NCBI RefSeq assembly: GCF_006539185.1
Contig: NZ_BJMN01000033.1
Location: forward strand, 58,568 to 122,567
Source of the DNA: Streptomyces gardneri
GTDB taxonomy: Bacteria; Actinomycetota; Actinomycetes; Streptomycetales; Streptomycetaceae
Direction of reading: 5' to 3'
Length of the DNA: 64,000 nucleotides
Part shown: positions 26,376 to 35,279 of the stretch, piece by piece
How positions within the stretch are numbered: the stretch's first letter is position 1
Layout: every line of letters begins with the position of its first letter
The notes under the pieces: model-generated
What the model was told of the DNA's origin: nothing
The model's database searches: none
Seen by the model: only the letters and a program-made list of their open reading frames with translations
Position numbers and translations under genes: made by a program

Positions 26376-27347
26376 ATGCCTTCACTCGGCCTGTCCGCAC
26401 TCAGCCCACTCGCCCGGCTGCACCGACCGCTGGTCTGGTTCGCCGGCTCGATGGTCGCCCTCGCACTCGTCTCCGCCGTCGGCCTGGCCGTCGACGACCG
26501 GATCCTGGTCGGCGTGCCGATCTGGACCAAGCCGTTCAAGTTCTCGGTCTCGTTGGTCGCCTACACGCTCTCGCTCGCCTGGATGATCTCCCTGCTCCCC
26601 ACGACCCACCGCGCCCACCGCGTCGGCTGGTGGGCCGGAACCGTCGTCGCCGTCTCCTTGACGATCGAGATGGTGCTCATCACCCTCCAGGTGGTCCGCG
26701 GCACCCAGAGCCACTTCAACCACGCGACTCCCTTCGACAACGCCGTCTTCCAGATCATGGGAGCCAGCATCGCGATCCTGTGGCTGAGCGCCCTGGTCAT
26801 CGCGGTACTCCTGCTGCGCGCCCGGATCCTCGACCGCGCCACCGCCTGGGCCGTCCGCCTCTCCTCCCTCATCGCCCTCGCGGGCGCCGCCGTGGGCTTC
26901 CTGATGGTGCGTCCCACCCCGGAGCAGCTGGCGGTCGACGAAGCCCCGATCACCGGTTCCCACAGCGTCGGGGTCCCGGACGGCGGCCCCTCGATGCCGC
27001 TGACCGGCTGGTCGACCACCGGCGGCGACCTGCGCATCCCTCACTTCTTCGGCATGCACGCGCTCCAGCTGCTCCCGCTGCTCCTGCTCGTCCTGGCCGC
27101 TCTCGCACCGCGCTTCGCACGCCTCGCCGACGAGCGGGTGCGGCTGCGCCTCACGCTCACGGCCGCGGGGACGTACGCGGCGACCGTCGTCCTGCTGACC
27201 TGGCAGGCCCTGCGCGGCCAGGCCCTGTTCTCACCGGACGCCGTGACACTCGCCGCGACGGGAGCGATCGTCCTGCTCGGCGGCGCCGCGACCGCGCTCT
27301 CCCTCCGCACCCCCGCCCCGTCGCTCGCCGAGGAGGTCGCGGCATGA
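26376..27347 (+). CDS. Uncharacterised polytopic membrane protein
   Basis: I do not recognise a named family. The 323-aa protein starts at ATG 26376 after GGGGGGAT and has about eight hydrophobic segments. Notable polar features are IWTKPFKFSVSL near helix 2, GTQSHFNHATPFDNAVFQIMG, and RIPHFFGMHALQLLPLL. These put several conserved-looking His and Asn residues next to membrane helices, as in haem- or metal-binding oxidoreductases. The gene overlaps the next by ATGA and is divergent from the MerR gene, so the three form a small regulated cassette. Confidence 0.8.
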   Translation: MPSLGLSALSPLARLHRPLVWFAGSMVALALVSAVGLAVDDRILVGVPIWTKPFKFSVSLVAYTLSLAWMISLLPTTHRAHRVGWWAGTVVAVSLTIEMVLITLQVVRGTQSHFNHATPFDNAVFQIMGASIAILWLSALVIAVLLLRARILDRATAWAVRLSSLIALAGAAVGFLMVRPTPEQLAVDEAPITGSHSVGVPDGGPSMPLTGWSTTGGDLRIPHFFGMHALQLLPLLLLVLAALAPRFARLADERVRLRLTLTAAGTYAATVVLLTWQALRGQALFSPDAVTLAATGAIVLLGGAATALSLRTPAPSLAEEVAA

Positions 27348-27769
27348 CCGCCTTCCTCTTCGAGCTGACGTTCCTCCTCGCGGCGCCCGTCTGGCTGCTG
27401 ATGATCTTCGCGCCGGGACGGCGGATCACCGACCGCGTCGCCGCCTCACCGCTGACCGTCCTCCCGCTCCTCGCGGTCTGGGCCGTCCTGGCCGCCCCCG
27501 TCATGCCGGAGCTGTGGACGGCGGTCAGCAGCCCCGACATCGACACCTTCCGCGAACTGGCCGCACTCCCGAACGGCGCCGGCGCGATCTGGGCCCAGAT
27601 CCTCGCCTGGGACCTGCTCCTGGGCCAGTGGATGTACCGCGAGTCCCGCCGCCTCGCCCTCTCCCCCTTCCTGATGGCCCCACTCCTCCTCCTGACGATC
27701 CTCCTCTCCCCCCTCGCCCTCCCACCCTTCCTCGCGGCCCGAGCCTGGAAGACCCGGGGCGCGGACTAG
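27344..27769 (+). CDS. ABA4-like (DUF4281) membrane protein
   Basis: A 141-aa protein with four hydrophobic segments. The pattern FELTFLLAAPVWLLMIFAPG, then WAQILAWDLLLGQWMYRESRRLALSPFLMAPLLLLTILLSPLALPPFLAAR, resembles the ABA4-like family. Its plant founder is needed for neoxanthin synthesis, while the bacterial members have no known role. Start and upstream stop overlap (ATGA). Its partner is the larger unknown membrane protein, under the same MerR regulator. Confidence 0.75.
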   Translation: MTAFLFELTFLLAAPVWLLMIFAPGRRITDRVAASPLTVLPLLAVWAVLAAPVMPELWTAVSSPDIDTFRELAALPNGAGAIWAQILAWDLLLGQWMYRESRRLALSPFLMAPLLLLTILLSPLALPPFLAARAWKTRGAD

Positions 27770-27779
27770 TCTCCCCACC

Positions 27780-28745
27780 ATGCGAAACACCGACCGCGCC
27801 GTGGGCGCCGTCCTGGGCTCCGCGGTGGGCGACGCACTGGGCGCACCCTTCGAGTTCGGGCTGCCCGGCGTCTTCCGCGAGCGGTTCCCGGACGGCGTCG
27901 GGGAGCTGTGCGGAGGCGGAGGTTGGGATCCGGGTGAGGCCACCGACGACACCCAGATGGCCGTTCTCGTCGGGGAGTCGCTCCTCGAACGGGGCGGTCT
28001 CGACCTACCGGACATCTTCAGCAGGTTCCGCCGGTGGGCGGCCGCCGACCCGAAGGACATCGGTCTCCAGACGGAGCAGGTCCTGCTCGGCGGAGACCCG
28101 TGGGACCTCGCGGCCTCCCTGCACTTCCAGGTCAACGGCCGTGCCGCGGGGAACGGTTCGCTCATGCGAGCGTCGACCTCCGCCGTCTACTTCGCCGCGC
28201 GGGGCCGGACGGCGACGATGGACGCCGGGCGGCGCATCGCGGCACTGACACACGGCGACGGCGCGGCCTGGGAGGGTACGGCGATCCTCCACGAGCTGGT
28301 CCGGGTCGCCCTCCTCGGCGAGGACCCGCTCGCAGCACTGCCCGCCACGCTCGCCGAAGTGGCCCCGGAGCACCGCGAGCGCTGGGCGAGGGTCCTGGAC
28401 CCCGCCTGGCACCCGGACGACGCCACCGAGTTCAACGGCGCGGTCTGGCCCTGCCTGGGCTCGGCGGTGTGGGCCTTGCGCACCACGGACTCCTTCGAGG
28501 AGGCCCTCGGCGCGGCAGTGGACCTGGGCGGCGACACCGACACCGTGGCGGCCGTGACCGGCATGCTCGCGGGTGCGGTCCACGGCCCCGACGCCCTCCC
28601 CGCCCGCTGGACGTCCGAACTGCACGTTCCCCTCCCCGGCTCAGCCGGCCGGATCCTGCGCTCCGACGATCTGCGGGACCTGGCGAGGAGCCTGGCCGAA
28701 CGGGGCGAGAGCGGGGACGAACTGCCAGGGCCGCCCCATGAGTGA
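27780..28745 (+). CDS. ADP-ribosylglycohydrolase family protein (DraG-like)
   Basis: A 321-aa hydrolase. DRAVGAVLGSAVGDALGAPFEF is the family N-terminus. ATDDTQM (54-60) supplies the first metal-binding acidic pair, and GGDTDTVAAVTGMLAGA supplies the second di-metal site. These match the dinuclear Mg/Mn centre of DraG/ARH enzymes, which remove ADP-ribose from arginine or other groups. The target is unknown. It follows the ABA4-like gene after 10 nt and may be cotranscribed. Confidence 0.88.
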   Translation: MRNTDRAVGAVLGSAVGDALGAPFEFGLPGVFRERFPDGVGELCGGGGWDPGEATDDTQMAVLVGESLLERGGLDLPDIFSRFRRWAAADPKDIGLQTEQVLLGGDPWDLAASLHFQVNGRAAGNGSLMRASTSAVYFAARGRTATMDAGRRIAALTHGDGAAWEGTAILHELVRVALLGEDPLAALPATLAEVAPEHRERWARVLDPAWHPDDATEFNGAVWPCLGSAVWALRTTDSFEEALGAAVDLGGDTDTVAAVTGMLAGAVHGPDALPARWTSELHVPLPGSAGRILRSDDLRDLARSLAERGESGDELPGPPHE

Positions 28746-28783
28746 GGGGGACGTCCGGCCCCGGCGGACAGCCGGCGGCAGGA

Positions 28784-29599
28784 TCAGACAGCCCTCTTCC
28801 GGGCCGTCAGCTGGAAGAGTCGGGCCGTGTGCGGGTACGGGTGTCTCGCCGTGGTGGCCAGCTCCAGGCGCTCCAGGTCGTCGTAGTACTCCTTGTCGTA
28901 CTTGCGGACGTCGTCGGTGATGTAGTCGCAGAAGGTGCGGATGCCGTAGTGCCGTACGTCCAGGCAACCGAGGTCCCGGAGGAGCGGGACGATCTCCTCC
29001 GCCGTGTGGAGCGTCAGCTCCGCGTCGAACATCGCGGTCGCGAGCCGGTCGTTGTCGAGGGCGGCCAGTGCCGCCTTCAGGTCCATCTCCCGGACGGCGA
29101 TGTTCAGGGGCGCCGAGTTCCGGTTGATGGCCATGAGGGAGAGCAGTCCTCCGTCCTTCAGCGGTGCGAGAGCCCCGGCGAGGGTCGCGGGCACGTCGTC
29201 CACGTACTGCAGCAGGTTGTGGCACAGCACCACGTCGAACTCCCCCGCCGCGAGGTCGGCCGGCAGGGCGGTCACGTCGGCACGGACGCAGCTCATCCGC
29301 TCCGACAGGCCCGCCGCCGCACGTTCGGCCGCGGCGGCGAGCATCGCCGGTGCGTAGTCGACGACCGTGACGTGGTGCCCACGGGCGGCGAGACGCAGCG
29401 CGTCGCCGCCGTCGCCGCCCGCCAGGTCGAGCACCCGCAGGGCTCGTCCGTTCTCGGGGCCGTCGGGGCCGTCGGGGCCGTCGAGATGCCGCATCAGATT
29501 CGCCTCGGCGAGGGTGTAGCGGAGGCGGCCCCAGGGGGCCTCCTGCCACTCCTGCCACGTCGTCATCGCGGCGTCGAACTTCTCGGATTCTTCAGACAT
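28784..29599 (-). CDS. SAM-dependent class I methyltransferase
   Basis: A 271-aa methyltransferase. VLDLAGGDGGDALRLAARGHHVTVVDYAPAML is motif I and the acidic end of strand 2. FDVVLCHNLLQYVDD is motif III/IV. An N-terminal segment FDAAMTTWQEWQEAPWGRLRYTLAEANL resembles the CmoM/SmtA type, which acts on tRNA or small molecules. Residues 41-47 are GPDGPDG, from three exact 9-bp repeats. The substrate is unknown. Confidence 0.85.
   Translation of the reverse strand: MSEESEKFDAAMTTWQEWQEAPWGRLRYTLAEANLMRHLDGPDGPDGPENGRALRVLDLAGGDGGDALRLAARGHHVTVVDYAPAMLAAAAERAAAGLSERMSCVRADVTALPADLAAGEFDVVLCHNLLQYVDDVPATLAGALAPLKDGGLLSLMAINRNSAPLNIAVREMDLKAALAALDNDRLATAMFDAELTLHTAEEIVPLLRDLGCLDVRHYGIRTFCDYITDDVRKYDKEYYDDLERLELATTARHPYPHTARLFQLTARKRAV
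29456..29482. repeat. Three tandem copies of GGGGCCGTC
   Basis: Three exact 9-bp copies lie in frame in the methyltransferase gene and encode GPDGPDG. The unit is a multiple of three, so copy number can vary without a frameshift. Confidence 0.85.
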
Positions 29600-29653
29600 C
29601 CGGTGACGATAGCGGCACCAGCCATGCCCCCTCCCCGACTCCCTGGCCCGGCG

Positions 29654-31048
29654 TCAGCTCCGGGCGTGGACCGTGGCGATGACCTCGCGGTCCGGCTGGA
29701 GGGTGAGGCTCGGGACCGGGCGTATGTCCCTGGTGCAGAGCTCCAGCTCGAAGCGGCGGGCGAGGACGGCCAGCACCAGGACGGCCTCGACGAGGGCGAA
29801 GCGGGTGCCGAGGCAGACGCGGGGGCCGCCGCCGAAGGGGAACCAGGCGTACTCGGGTATCTGCTCGGCGGGTTGGCCGTCCTCGTTGGTGAGCCACCGC
29901 TCGGGGCGGAAGGCCTCGGCCTCGCCGTACCACCGGGGGTCGCGCTGCGTAGCCCACTGGCTGGACCAGACGCGGGTGCCGACGGGGACGGGCCTGCCGC
30001 CGAGGGTGGCGCCCTCCTTGGCGATGCCGGTGATGAGCCAGATCGTCGGGTAGAGGCGGAGGGTCTCCTTCACCACGGCCTGGGTGTACGGAAGGGAGGC
30101 GTAGTCGTCGTAGCCGGGTTCATGGTCGGCGAGGACCCGGTCGAGCTCCTCCGTGAGGGCGTCACGGACCTGCGGGTTGCGGGAGAGTAGATACCAGGCC
30201 CAGACGAGCGTCGAACTGGTCGTCTCGTGGCCCCCGATGTAGAGGGTGACGGTCTCGTCCCGGATCTCCTGGTCGGAGAGCCGGGCACCGGTCTCGTCCC
30301 GGGCGGCGAGGAGACGGCTGAGGAGATCCGGCCGCTCGGTGTCGCCGTCGCGGTGCCGGGAGACGACTCGGGAGACCTCCGCGTCGATGACGGCGGTGGC
30401 ACGCTTGATGCGGGCGCGTCCGGGCGTGGGGACCCAGTCGGGCAGGATCGCGCCGATGCCGCTGAACTCGGCGCCGATCTCCTGCTGGGCGATGTCCATG
30501 GCCCGGCCGATGGCCTCGGCGTCGGCGGCGGTATCGACGCCGAAGATGGTGCGGACGGCGATGAGTTGGGTGAGGGCCGCCATCTCCCTCTTGATGTCGA
30601 TGGGCTGTCCGTCGCTCCACCGGTCGGCGAGATCGACTGCGCACTCCGTCATGGTCGCCGCGTAGGACCGGACCTGCTTGGGGCGGACGGAGGGCTGGAC
30701 GAGGGAGCGCTTGCGCCGCCAGTCGGCGCCCTTGGCGACGACGACCCCGTTCCCGAGGAGGGTGCGGAAGGCGATGCCGAGGTCGGGCTGGTCGAAGGTG
30801 CGCTCGACCTCGGTGAGGAGTTCGCCCACGGTGTCGGGGTGGGCGATGAAGAGGGCGGGTCCGCGCCCGAAGCGCCAGCGGACGAAGTCACCGCGCTCCC
30901 GCAGCTGTTCGAAGAAGGCGAGGGGGTCCTTGCCGAACGCGGGCAGGTTCCCCAGGAGGGGCAGCCCTCGGGGGCCGTCGACGATCCCCGGTGTCGGCTG
31001 TGCCGTGTCGCCGCGTGCCCCGGCGTCCTGACCGGCTTCCGTGGTCAT
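29654..31048 (-). CDS. Cytochrome P450 of the long (about 460 aa) bacterial type
   Basis: A 464-aa soluble P450, longer than the usual 400 aa of Streptomyces P450s. GGHETTSS (272-279) is the I-helix oxygen-activation motif, KETLR (327-331) the ExxR salt bridge, and FGGGPRVCLG (405-414) the haem loop with Cys412 as the iron ligand. GADWRRKRSLVQPSV resembles the helix-C region of CYP102- and CYP183-like enzymes. ATG 31048 follows GAGGGGAC. No ferredoxin or reductase gene is adjacent, though a 3Fe-4S type ferredoxin lies about 18 kb away. The substrate is unknown. Confidence 0.9.
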   Translation of the reverse strand: MTTEAGQDAGARGDTAQPTPGIVDGPRGLPLLGNLPAFGKDPLAFFEQLRERGDFVRWRFGRGPALFIAHPDTVGELLTEVERTFDQPDLGIAFRTLLGNGVVVAKGADWRRKRSLVQPSVRPKQVRSYAATMTECAVDLADRWSDGQPIDIKREMAALTQLIAVRTIFGVDTAADAEAIGRAMDIAQQEIGAEFSGIGAILPDWVPTPGRARIKRATAVIDAEVSRVVSRHRDGDTERPDLLSRLLAARDETGARLSDQEIRDETVTLYIGGHETTSSTLVWAWYLLSRNPQVRDALTEELDRVLADHEPGYDDYASLPYTQAVVKETLRLYPTIWLITGIAKEGATLGGRPVPVGTRVWSSQWATQRDPRWYGEAEAFRPERWLTNEDGQPAEQIPEYAWFPFGGGPRVCLGTRFALVEAVLVLAVLARRFELELCTRDIRPVPSLTLQPDREVIATVHARS

Positions 31049-31123
31049 GTGCGTCCCCTCCCCAACTGGCCTTCCCCGTGTGCGAGTCCATGCAAGCGGA
31101 AGGGCCGACCCAGGCGCCACCCC

Positions 31124-31146
31124 TGTGGACAACGCCCTGTGGACAA
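31124..31146 (-). other. Two tandem DnaA-box-like 9-mers
   Basis: TGTGGACAA occurs at 31124-31132 and 31138-31146, inside a 13-bp direct repeat CCCTGTGGACAAC. Read on the minus strand each is TTGTCCACA, the Streptomyces DnaA box. The two are in the same orientation, 14 bp apart, in the 176-bp gap between the P450 start and the helicase stop. Confidence 0.6.
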
Positions 31147-31170
31147 CCCCGCGCACAGGGGACGGAACGA

Positions 31171-31204
31171 CCGGTGCCCGTGGCGTGATCACCACGGGCA
31201 CCGG
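31171..31204 (-). terminator. Hairpin terminator after the helicase gene
   Basis: A 13-bp perfect stem, CCGGTGCCCGTGG against CCACGGGCACCGG, with an 8-nt loop, lies just after the helicase stop on the minus strand. Confidence 0.8.
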
Positions 31205-31224
31205 CCTGAAAGGAACCGGGAGGG

Positions 31225-34050
31225 TCAGCCCACCGAGCTGTAGGCGACGACACCCCGCAGCAGCGATTCGACGGCCTTGCGGGCGTTCTTGGAGACCGTG
31301 CTGTTCTCCCTGGGCGCCGCCGCGGCGATCTGGCCGAGGACGTCGATGACCTGCTTGCACCAGCGGACGAAGTCACCGGCGGGCATGTCCGCCTCGCGCA
31401 GCACCTCGTCGAGGCTCTTGTCGGAGGCCCACTGGTAGGCGGCCCAGGCGAAGCCGAGGTCGGGCTCGCGCTGGCCGACCCCCTCCGCCTGGTTGATCTT
31501 GAACTCCTCCTCGAGGGCGTCGAGACGCCCCCAGATCCGGACCATCTCACCGAGCGCCGCCTTGGCGTCGCCCGTGGGCAGCTTCGGCGCGACGGCGTCG
31601 TCGGCCTGGCGCGACTCGAACACCAGGGCCGAGACACAGGCGGCGAGTTCGGGCGGGGTGAGCCCCTCCCAGACACGGTCCCTGAGGCACTCGCTCGCCA
31701 GCAGGTCGAGCTCGCCGTAAAGCCGGGCCAGCCGCTTGCCGTTGTCGGTGACCTCGTCGCCCCGCAGGTAGTCGAGCTCGGTGAGGAGCGCGACGATCCG
31801 GTCGAAGGTCCGGGCGATCGTGTTGGTACGCCCCTCGATGCGCCGCTCCAGCTGCTGCGTGTCGCGCTGGAGACGGTGGAAGCGCTCGGCCCAGCGGGCG
31901 TGGTCCTCGCGCTCGTCGCAGCCGTGGCAGGGGTGGGCGCGCAGCGCGGTGCGAAGCCGGGCGATCTCACGGTCGTCGGCGGCGGCCGCGCGCTGCCTGT
32001 GGTGACGCTCGGGATGGACGTGCCCGGCCTTGGTCCGCAGCGCGGAGGCCAGGTCCCTGCGGGACTGCGGCGAGCGCGGGTTGAAGGACTTGGGGATCCG
32101 CATGCGGTCGAGCGCCTCGACGGGGACCGGGAAGTCGATGGAGGCGAGCCTCTTGACCTGCCGCTCGGCGGTGAGGACGAGGGGCCGCGGTCCGTCGTGG
32201 TGCTCGAAGCCGCGGTGCCCGTTGGTCCGCCCCGCGGGGATGCCGGGGTCGAGGACGAGGGCGAGGCCCGCGAACTTGCCGGTCGGGACGTGGATGATGT
32301 CGCCCGGCTTGAGCTTCTCCAGCGAGCCGGCGGCCTGGGCGCGCCGCTGGGCGGCACCCTGCCGGGCCAGTTCCGTCTCGCGGTCCTTGAGGTCGCGGCG
32401 GAGCCGCGCGTACTCCTCGAAGTTCCCGAGGTGGCAGGTCATGCCCTCGCGGTAGCCCTCCAGGCCCTCCTCGTTCTTCTGCACCTGGCGCGAGATGCCC
32501 ACGACGGAGCGGTCGGCCTGGAACTGCGCGAAGGAGGTCTCCAGGAGCTCGCGCGAGCGGTGCCGGCCGAACTGGTCGACGAGGTTGACCGCCATGTTGT
32601 ACGAGGGCCGGAAGCTGGAACGCAGCGGGTAGGTGCGCGTGCCCGCGAGTCCGGCCAGGTGGCCGGGGTCGAAACCGCGCTGCCAGAGGACCACGGCGTG
32701 GCCTTCGACGTCGATGCCACGGCGGCCGGCGCGGCCGGTGAGCTGGGTGTACTCGCCGGGCGTGATGTCGGCGTGCTGCTCGCCGTTCCACTTGACGAGC
32801 TTCTCCAGGACGACGGACCGCGCGGGCATGTTGATGCCCAGGGCGAGGGTCTCGGTGGCGAAGACCGCCTTCACGAGGCCGCGGACGAAGAGCTCCTCGA
32901 CGACCTCCTTGAAGGTGGGGAGCATGCCGGCGTGGTGGGCGGCGATGCCCCGCTCCAGCGCTTCGAGCCACTCGTAGTAGCCGAGGACGTGGAGGTCCTC
33001 GGTGGGGATGGAGGCGGTCCGCTCCTCCACGATCTCGCGGACGCGCTGGCGTCCCTCCTCGTTGTTGAGGCGGAGCCCGGCGTGGAGGCACTGCTGCACC
33101 GCGGCCTCGCAGGCGGCGCGGCTGAAGATGAAGGTGATGGCGGGCAGCAGCCCCTCGGCGTCGAGGCGCTCGATGACCTCGGGGCGGCCGGGCGTCCAGA
33201 TGCGGGAGCGCTGGCGGCGCTCGCGCTCGCGGTCGGCCTCGCGGACCATCTTGCCGCGGCGCCGGTCACGCGGGTTGTACGTCGAGTTCTCCGTGCGGGC
33301 CAGGCGGACGAGGTCGGGGTTGACCTCGCGGCGGGAGGAGCCGCGGCCGCCGTGGTCGGTCTCCTCCTCGAAGAGGTCGTACATCCGGCGTCCGGCCAGG
33401 ACGTGCTGCCAGAGGGGCACGGGACGGCTCTCCGAGACGATGACCTCGGTGTCGCCGCGGACGGTGTCGAGCCAGTCGCCGAACTCCTCGGCGTTGGACA
33501 CGGTCGCGGAGAGTGAGACCAGCGTGACGGATTCGGGGAGGTGGATGATCACTTCCTCCCAGACGGCGCCGCGGAAGCGGTCGGAGAGGTAGTGCACCTC
33601 GTCCATCACGACGTAGCCGAGGCCGGAGAGCGCCTGGGACCCCGCGTACAGCATGTTGCGGAGGACTTCGGTGGTCATGACGACGATCGGCGCGTCCCCG
33701 TTGACGCTGTTGTCACCGGTGAGCAGCCCGACCTTGTCCGCGCCGTACCGCTTGACGAGGTCGGCGAACTTCTGGTTCGACAGCGCCTTGATGGGCGTCG
33801 TGTAGAAGCACTTGCGGCCCTGGCTGAGGGCGAGATGGACGGCGAACTCGCCGACGATGGTCTTGCCGGAGCCCGTCGGCGCGGCGACGAGCACGCCCTT
33901 GCCCGCTTCGAGGGCCTTGCAGGCCTCGATCTGGAAGGGGTCCAGATCGAAGTCGTAGAGCTCGCGGAAGGGGAACAGCGCGGTGGCCTGCTCGGCGTTT
34001 CGGGCGAGGGCGGCCGCGTACCGCTCGGCTGGTGTGAGGTCCTCTGTCAT
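31225..34050 (-). CDS. Ski2/Mtr4-like DEVH-box RNA helicase (HelY type)
   Basis: A 941-aa superfamily 2 helicase. Motif I is APTGSGKT (57-64), motif II DEVH (150-153), motif III SLSAT, and motif VI QLTGRAGRRG. A DSHCT-like C-terminal helical domain (about 770-930) is typical of Ski2/Mtr4 proteins that feed RNA to decay machinery. In the insertion region CHGCDEREDH could bind a metal. ATG 34050 gives the expected N-terminus MTEDLTPAERY; a GTG 24 nt upstream is possible. This highly conserved actinobacterial gene sits next to tatC. It probably unwinds structured RNA in turnover. Confidence 0.92.
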   Translation of the reverse strand: MTEDLTPAERYAAALARNAEQATALFPFRELYDFDLDPFQIEACKALEAGKGVLVAAPTGSGKTIVGEFAVHLALSQGRKCFYTTPIKALSNQKFADLVKRYGADKVGLLTGDNSVNGDAPIVVMTTEVLRNMLYAGSQALSGLGYVVMDEVHYLSDRFRGAVWEEVIIHLPESVTLVSLSATVSNAEEFGDWLDTVRGDTEVIVSESRPVPLWQHVLAGRRMYDLFEEETDHGGRGSSRREVNPDLVRLARTENSTYNPRDRRRGKMVREADRERERRQRSRIWTPGRPEVIERLDAEGLLPAITFIFSRAACEAAVQQCLHAGLRLNNEEGRQRVREIVEERTASIPTEDLHVLGYYEWLEALERGIAAHHAGMLPTFKEVVEELFVRGLVKAVFATETLALGINMPARSVVLEKLVKWNGEQHADITPGEYTQLTGRAGRRGIDVEGHAVVLWQRGFDPGHLAGLAGTRTYPLRSSFRPSYNMAVNLVDQFGRHRSRELLETSFAQFQADRSVVGISRQVQKNEEGLEGYREGMTCHLGNFEEYARLRRDLKDRETELARQGAAQRRAQAAGSLEKLKPGDIIHVPTGKFAGLALVLDPGIPAGRTNGHRGFEHHDGPRPLVLTAERQVKRLASIDFPVPVEALDRMRIPKSFNPRSPQSRRDLASALRTKAGHVHPERHHRQRAAAADDREIARLRTALRAHPCHGCDEREDHARWAERFHRLQRDTQQLERRIEGRTNTIARTFDRIVALLTELDYLRGDEVTDNGKRLARLYGELDLLASECLRDRVWEGLTPPELAACVSALVFESRQADDAVAPKLPTGDAKAALGEMVRIWGRLDALEEEFKINQAEGVGQREPDLGFAWAAYQWASDKSLDEVLREADMPAGDFVRWCKQVIDVLGQIAAAAPRENSTVSKNARKAVESLLRGVVAYSSVG

Positions 34051-34227
34051 CTTGTTGTCGAGCCTACCCGCCACCTCTGACAGTGACGCGATCTTTATCG
34101 GGGCAATGCTCCCGGGGCTCGCGAGAGGCGCGCAGGGGCGTTCGCGTACGGCGCGGTGCGCGTGCGATGCGGTGCGCGTGGGAGAGCAGTGACGCCGGCG
34201 AGGACAGAGATGCCGCCGGTCATGCGT

Positions 34228-34258
34228 GGGTCCCCCCGGACGATGTCCGGGGGGACCC
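34228..34258 (-). terminator. Hairpin terminator after tatC
   Basis: A 14-bp perfect stem GGGTCCCCCCGGAC / GTCCGGGGGGACCC closes a GAT loop, just after the tatC stop. The other 150 bases between tatC and the helicase hold no gene. Confidence 0.85.
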
Positions 34259-34266
34259 CGACCAGA

Positions 34267-35220
34267 TCAGGTGATGTCGTCGTAGCCGTTGAGCCGGTGC
34301 GCTGCGGAACCCCCGGTCTCGCCCGGTCCGGTGGCCTGCTCGGGCAGGGCCCGGGCGGCGGGGACGGGTTCGACGGCGCCGACGGTCTCGGGCGTGAGGT
34401 CGAGGACGGAGGCCTCGTCGTCGTCGAGTGCGGCGTCGGGGTTGTTGCGCTTGCGGCGGCGATCGTTCAGGAGCGAGAAGCCGACGGCCCCGAAGTACAG
34501 GATCGTGATGGGTCCCGCGAGGGCGATCATGCCGACCGGGTCGGTGGTCGGGGTGATGACGGCACCGAAGACGAAGACGCCCATGATCACGCCGCGCCAC
34601 CAGCCGGCCATGCGACGGCCGGTGAGGACACCGGTGAGGTTCAGCATGATCAGGACGAGCGGCAGCTCGAAGGCGAGGCCGAAGACGAGCACCATGCGCA
34701 GGGTGAAGTCGAGGACGTCACCGAGCGAGAGGAGGTTCGCGGAGCCGGCGGGCGTGAGGCTGATGAGCACCTTCACGCTGATGGGGAGGATCAGGTACGC
34801 CAGGTAGGCGCCGGCGGTGAACAGCGGCACGGCCGCGCCGACGAAGGCGTACGTGTACTTCTTCTCGCTCTTGTGCAGTCCGGGCGCGACGAAGGCCCAC
34901 AGCTGGTAGAGCCAGACGGGGCTGGCGATGACGAGGCCCGCGGTCAGCGACAGCTGGATCGTCACGCTGAAGGGGGCCATCAGCGAGCTGAAGACGACCT
35001 GCGCGCAGTTGCCGCCGTCACTGGTGACGCCCGGTGGGCACTTGGGCACCGGATCCGCCAGGAACTGCATCAGCTCCTCGCTGTACACGAGGGCCACGAT
35101 CGTCACCGCCGTGATGGCGATGAGCCCCTTCGCCAGGCGGTTGCGGAGTTCACGCAGGTGCTCCACGAGGGGCATCCGGCCCTCGGGATCCTTCTCCTGC
35201 TTGCGGGCAGACTTGGGCAA
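34267..35220 (-). CDS. tatC: Sec-independent protein translocase subunit TatC
   Basis: A 317-aa TatC with six membrane helices. EGRMPLVEHLRELRNRL is the conserved cytoplasmic N-terminus, with the Glu that contacts the twin-arginine signal. SPVWLYQLWAFVAPGLHKSEK is the first loop signature, and FGLAFELPLVL and PTTDPVGM occur in later helices. The start is a TTG at 35220 after GAGGA; the next in-frame ATG would cut into the conserved N-terminus. The C-terminal 70 residues are acidic and Pro-rich. It forms the receptor of the Tat export system with TatA just upstream, and Streptomyces exports many proteins this way. Confidence 0.95.
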   Translation of the reverse strand: MPKSARKQEKDPEGRMPLVEHLRELRNRLAKGLIAITAVTIVALVYSEELMQFLADPVPKCPPGVTSDGGNCAQVVFSSLMAPFSVTIQLSLTAGLVIASPVWLYQLWAFVAPGLHKSEKKYTYAFVGAAVPLFTAGAYLAYLILPISVKVLISLTPAGSANLLSLGDVLDFTLRMVLVFGLAFELPLVLIMLNLTGVLTGRRMAGWWRGVIMGVFVFGAVITPTTDPVGMIALAGPITILYFGAVGFSLLNDRRRKRNNPDAALDDDEASVLDLTPETVGAVEPVPAARALPEQATGPGETGGSAAHRLNGYDDIT

Positions 35221-35279
35221 CCCACGTCCTCATCTCGTGCGGCAGCCGCCGCATGGTGCGGCGGCGACGGCGGACCGGG

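Noticed and set aside
31171..31204. GTGGCGTGATCACCAC considered as a regulatory palindrome
   Set aside because: It is the centre of a longer 13-bp stem placed exactly as a terminator after the helicase stop.
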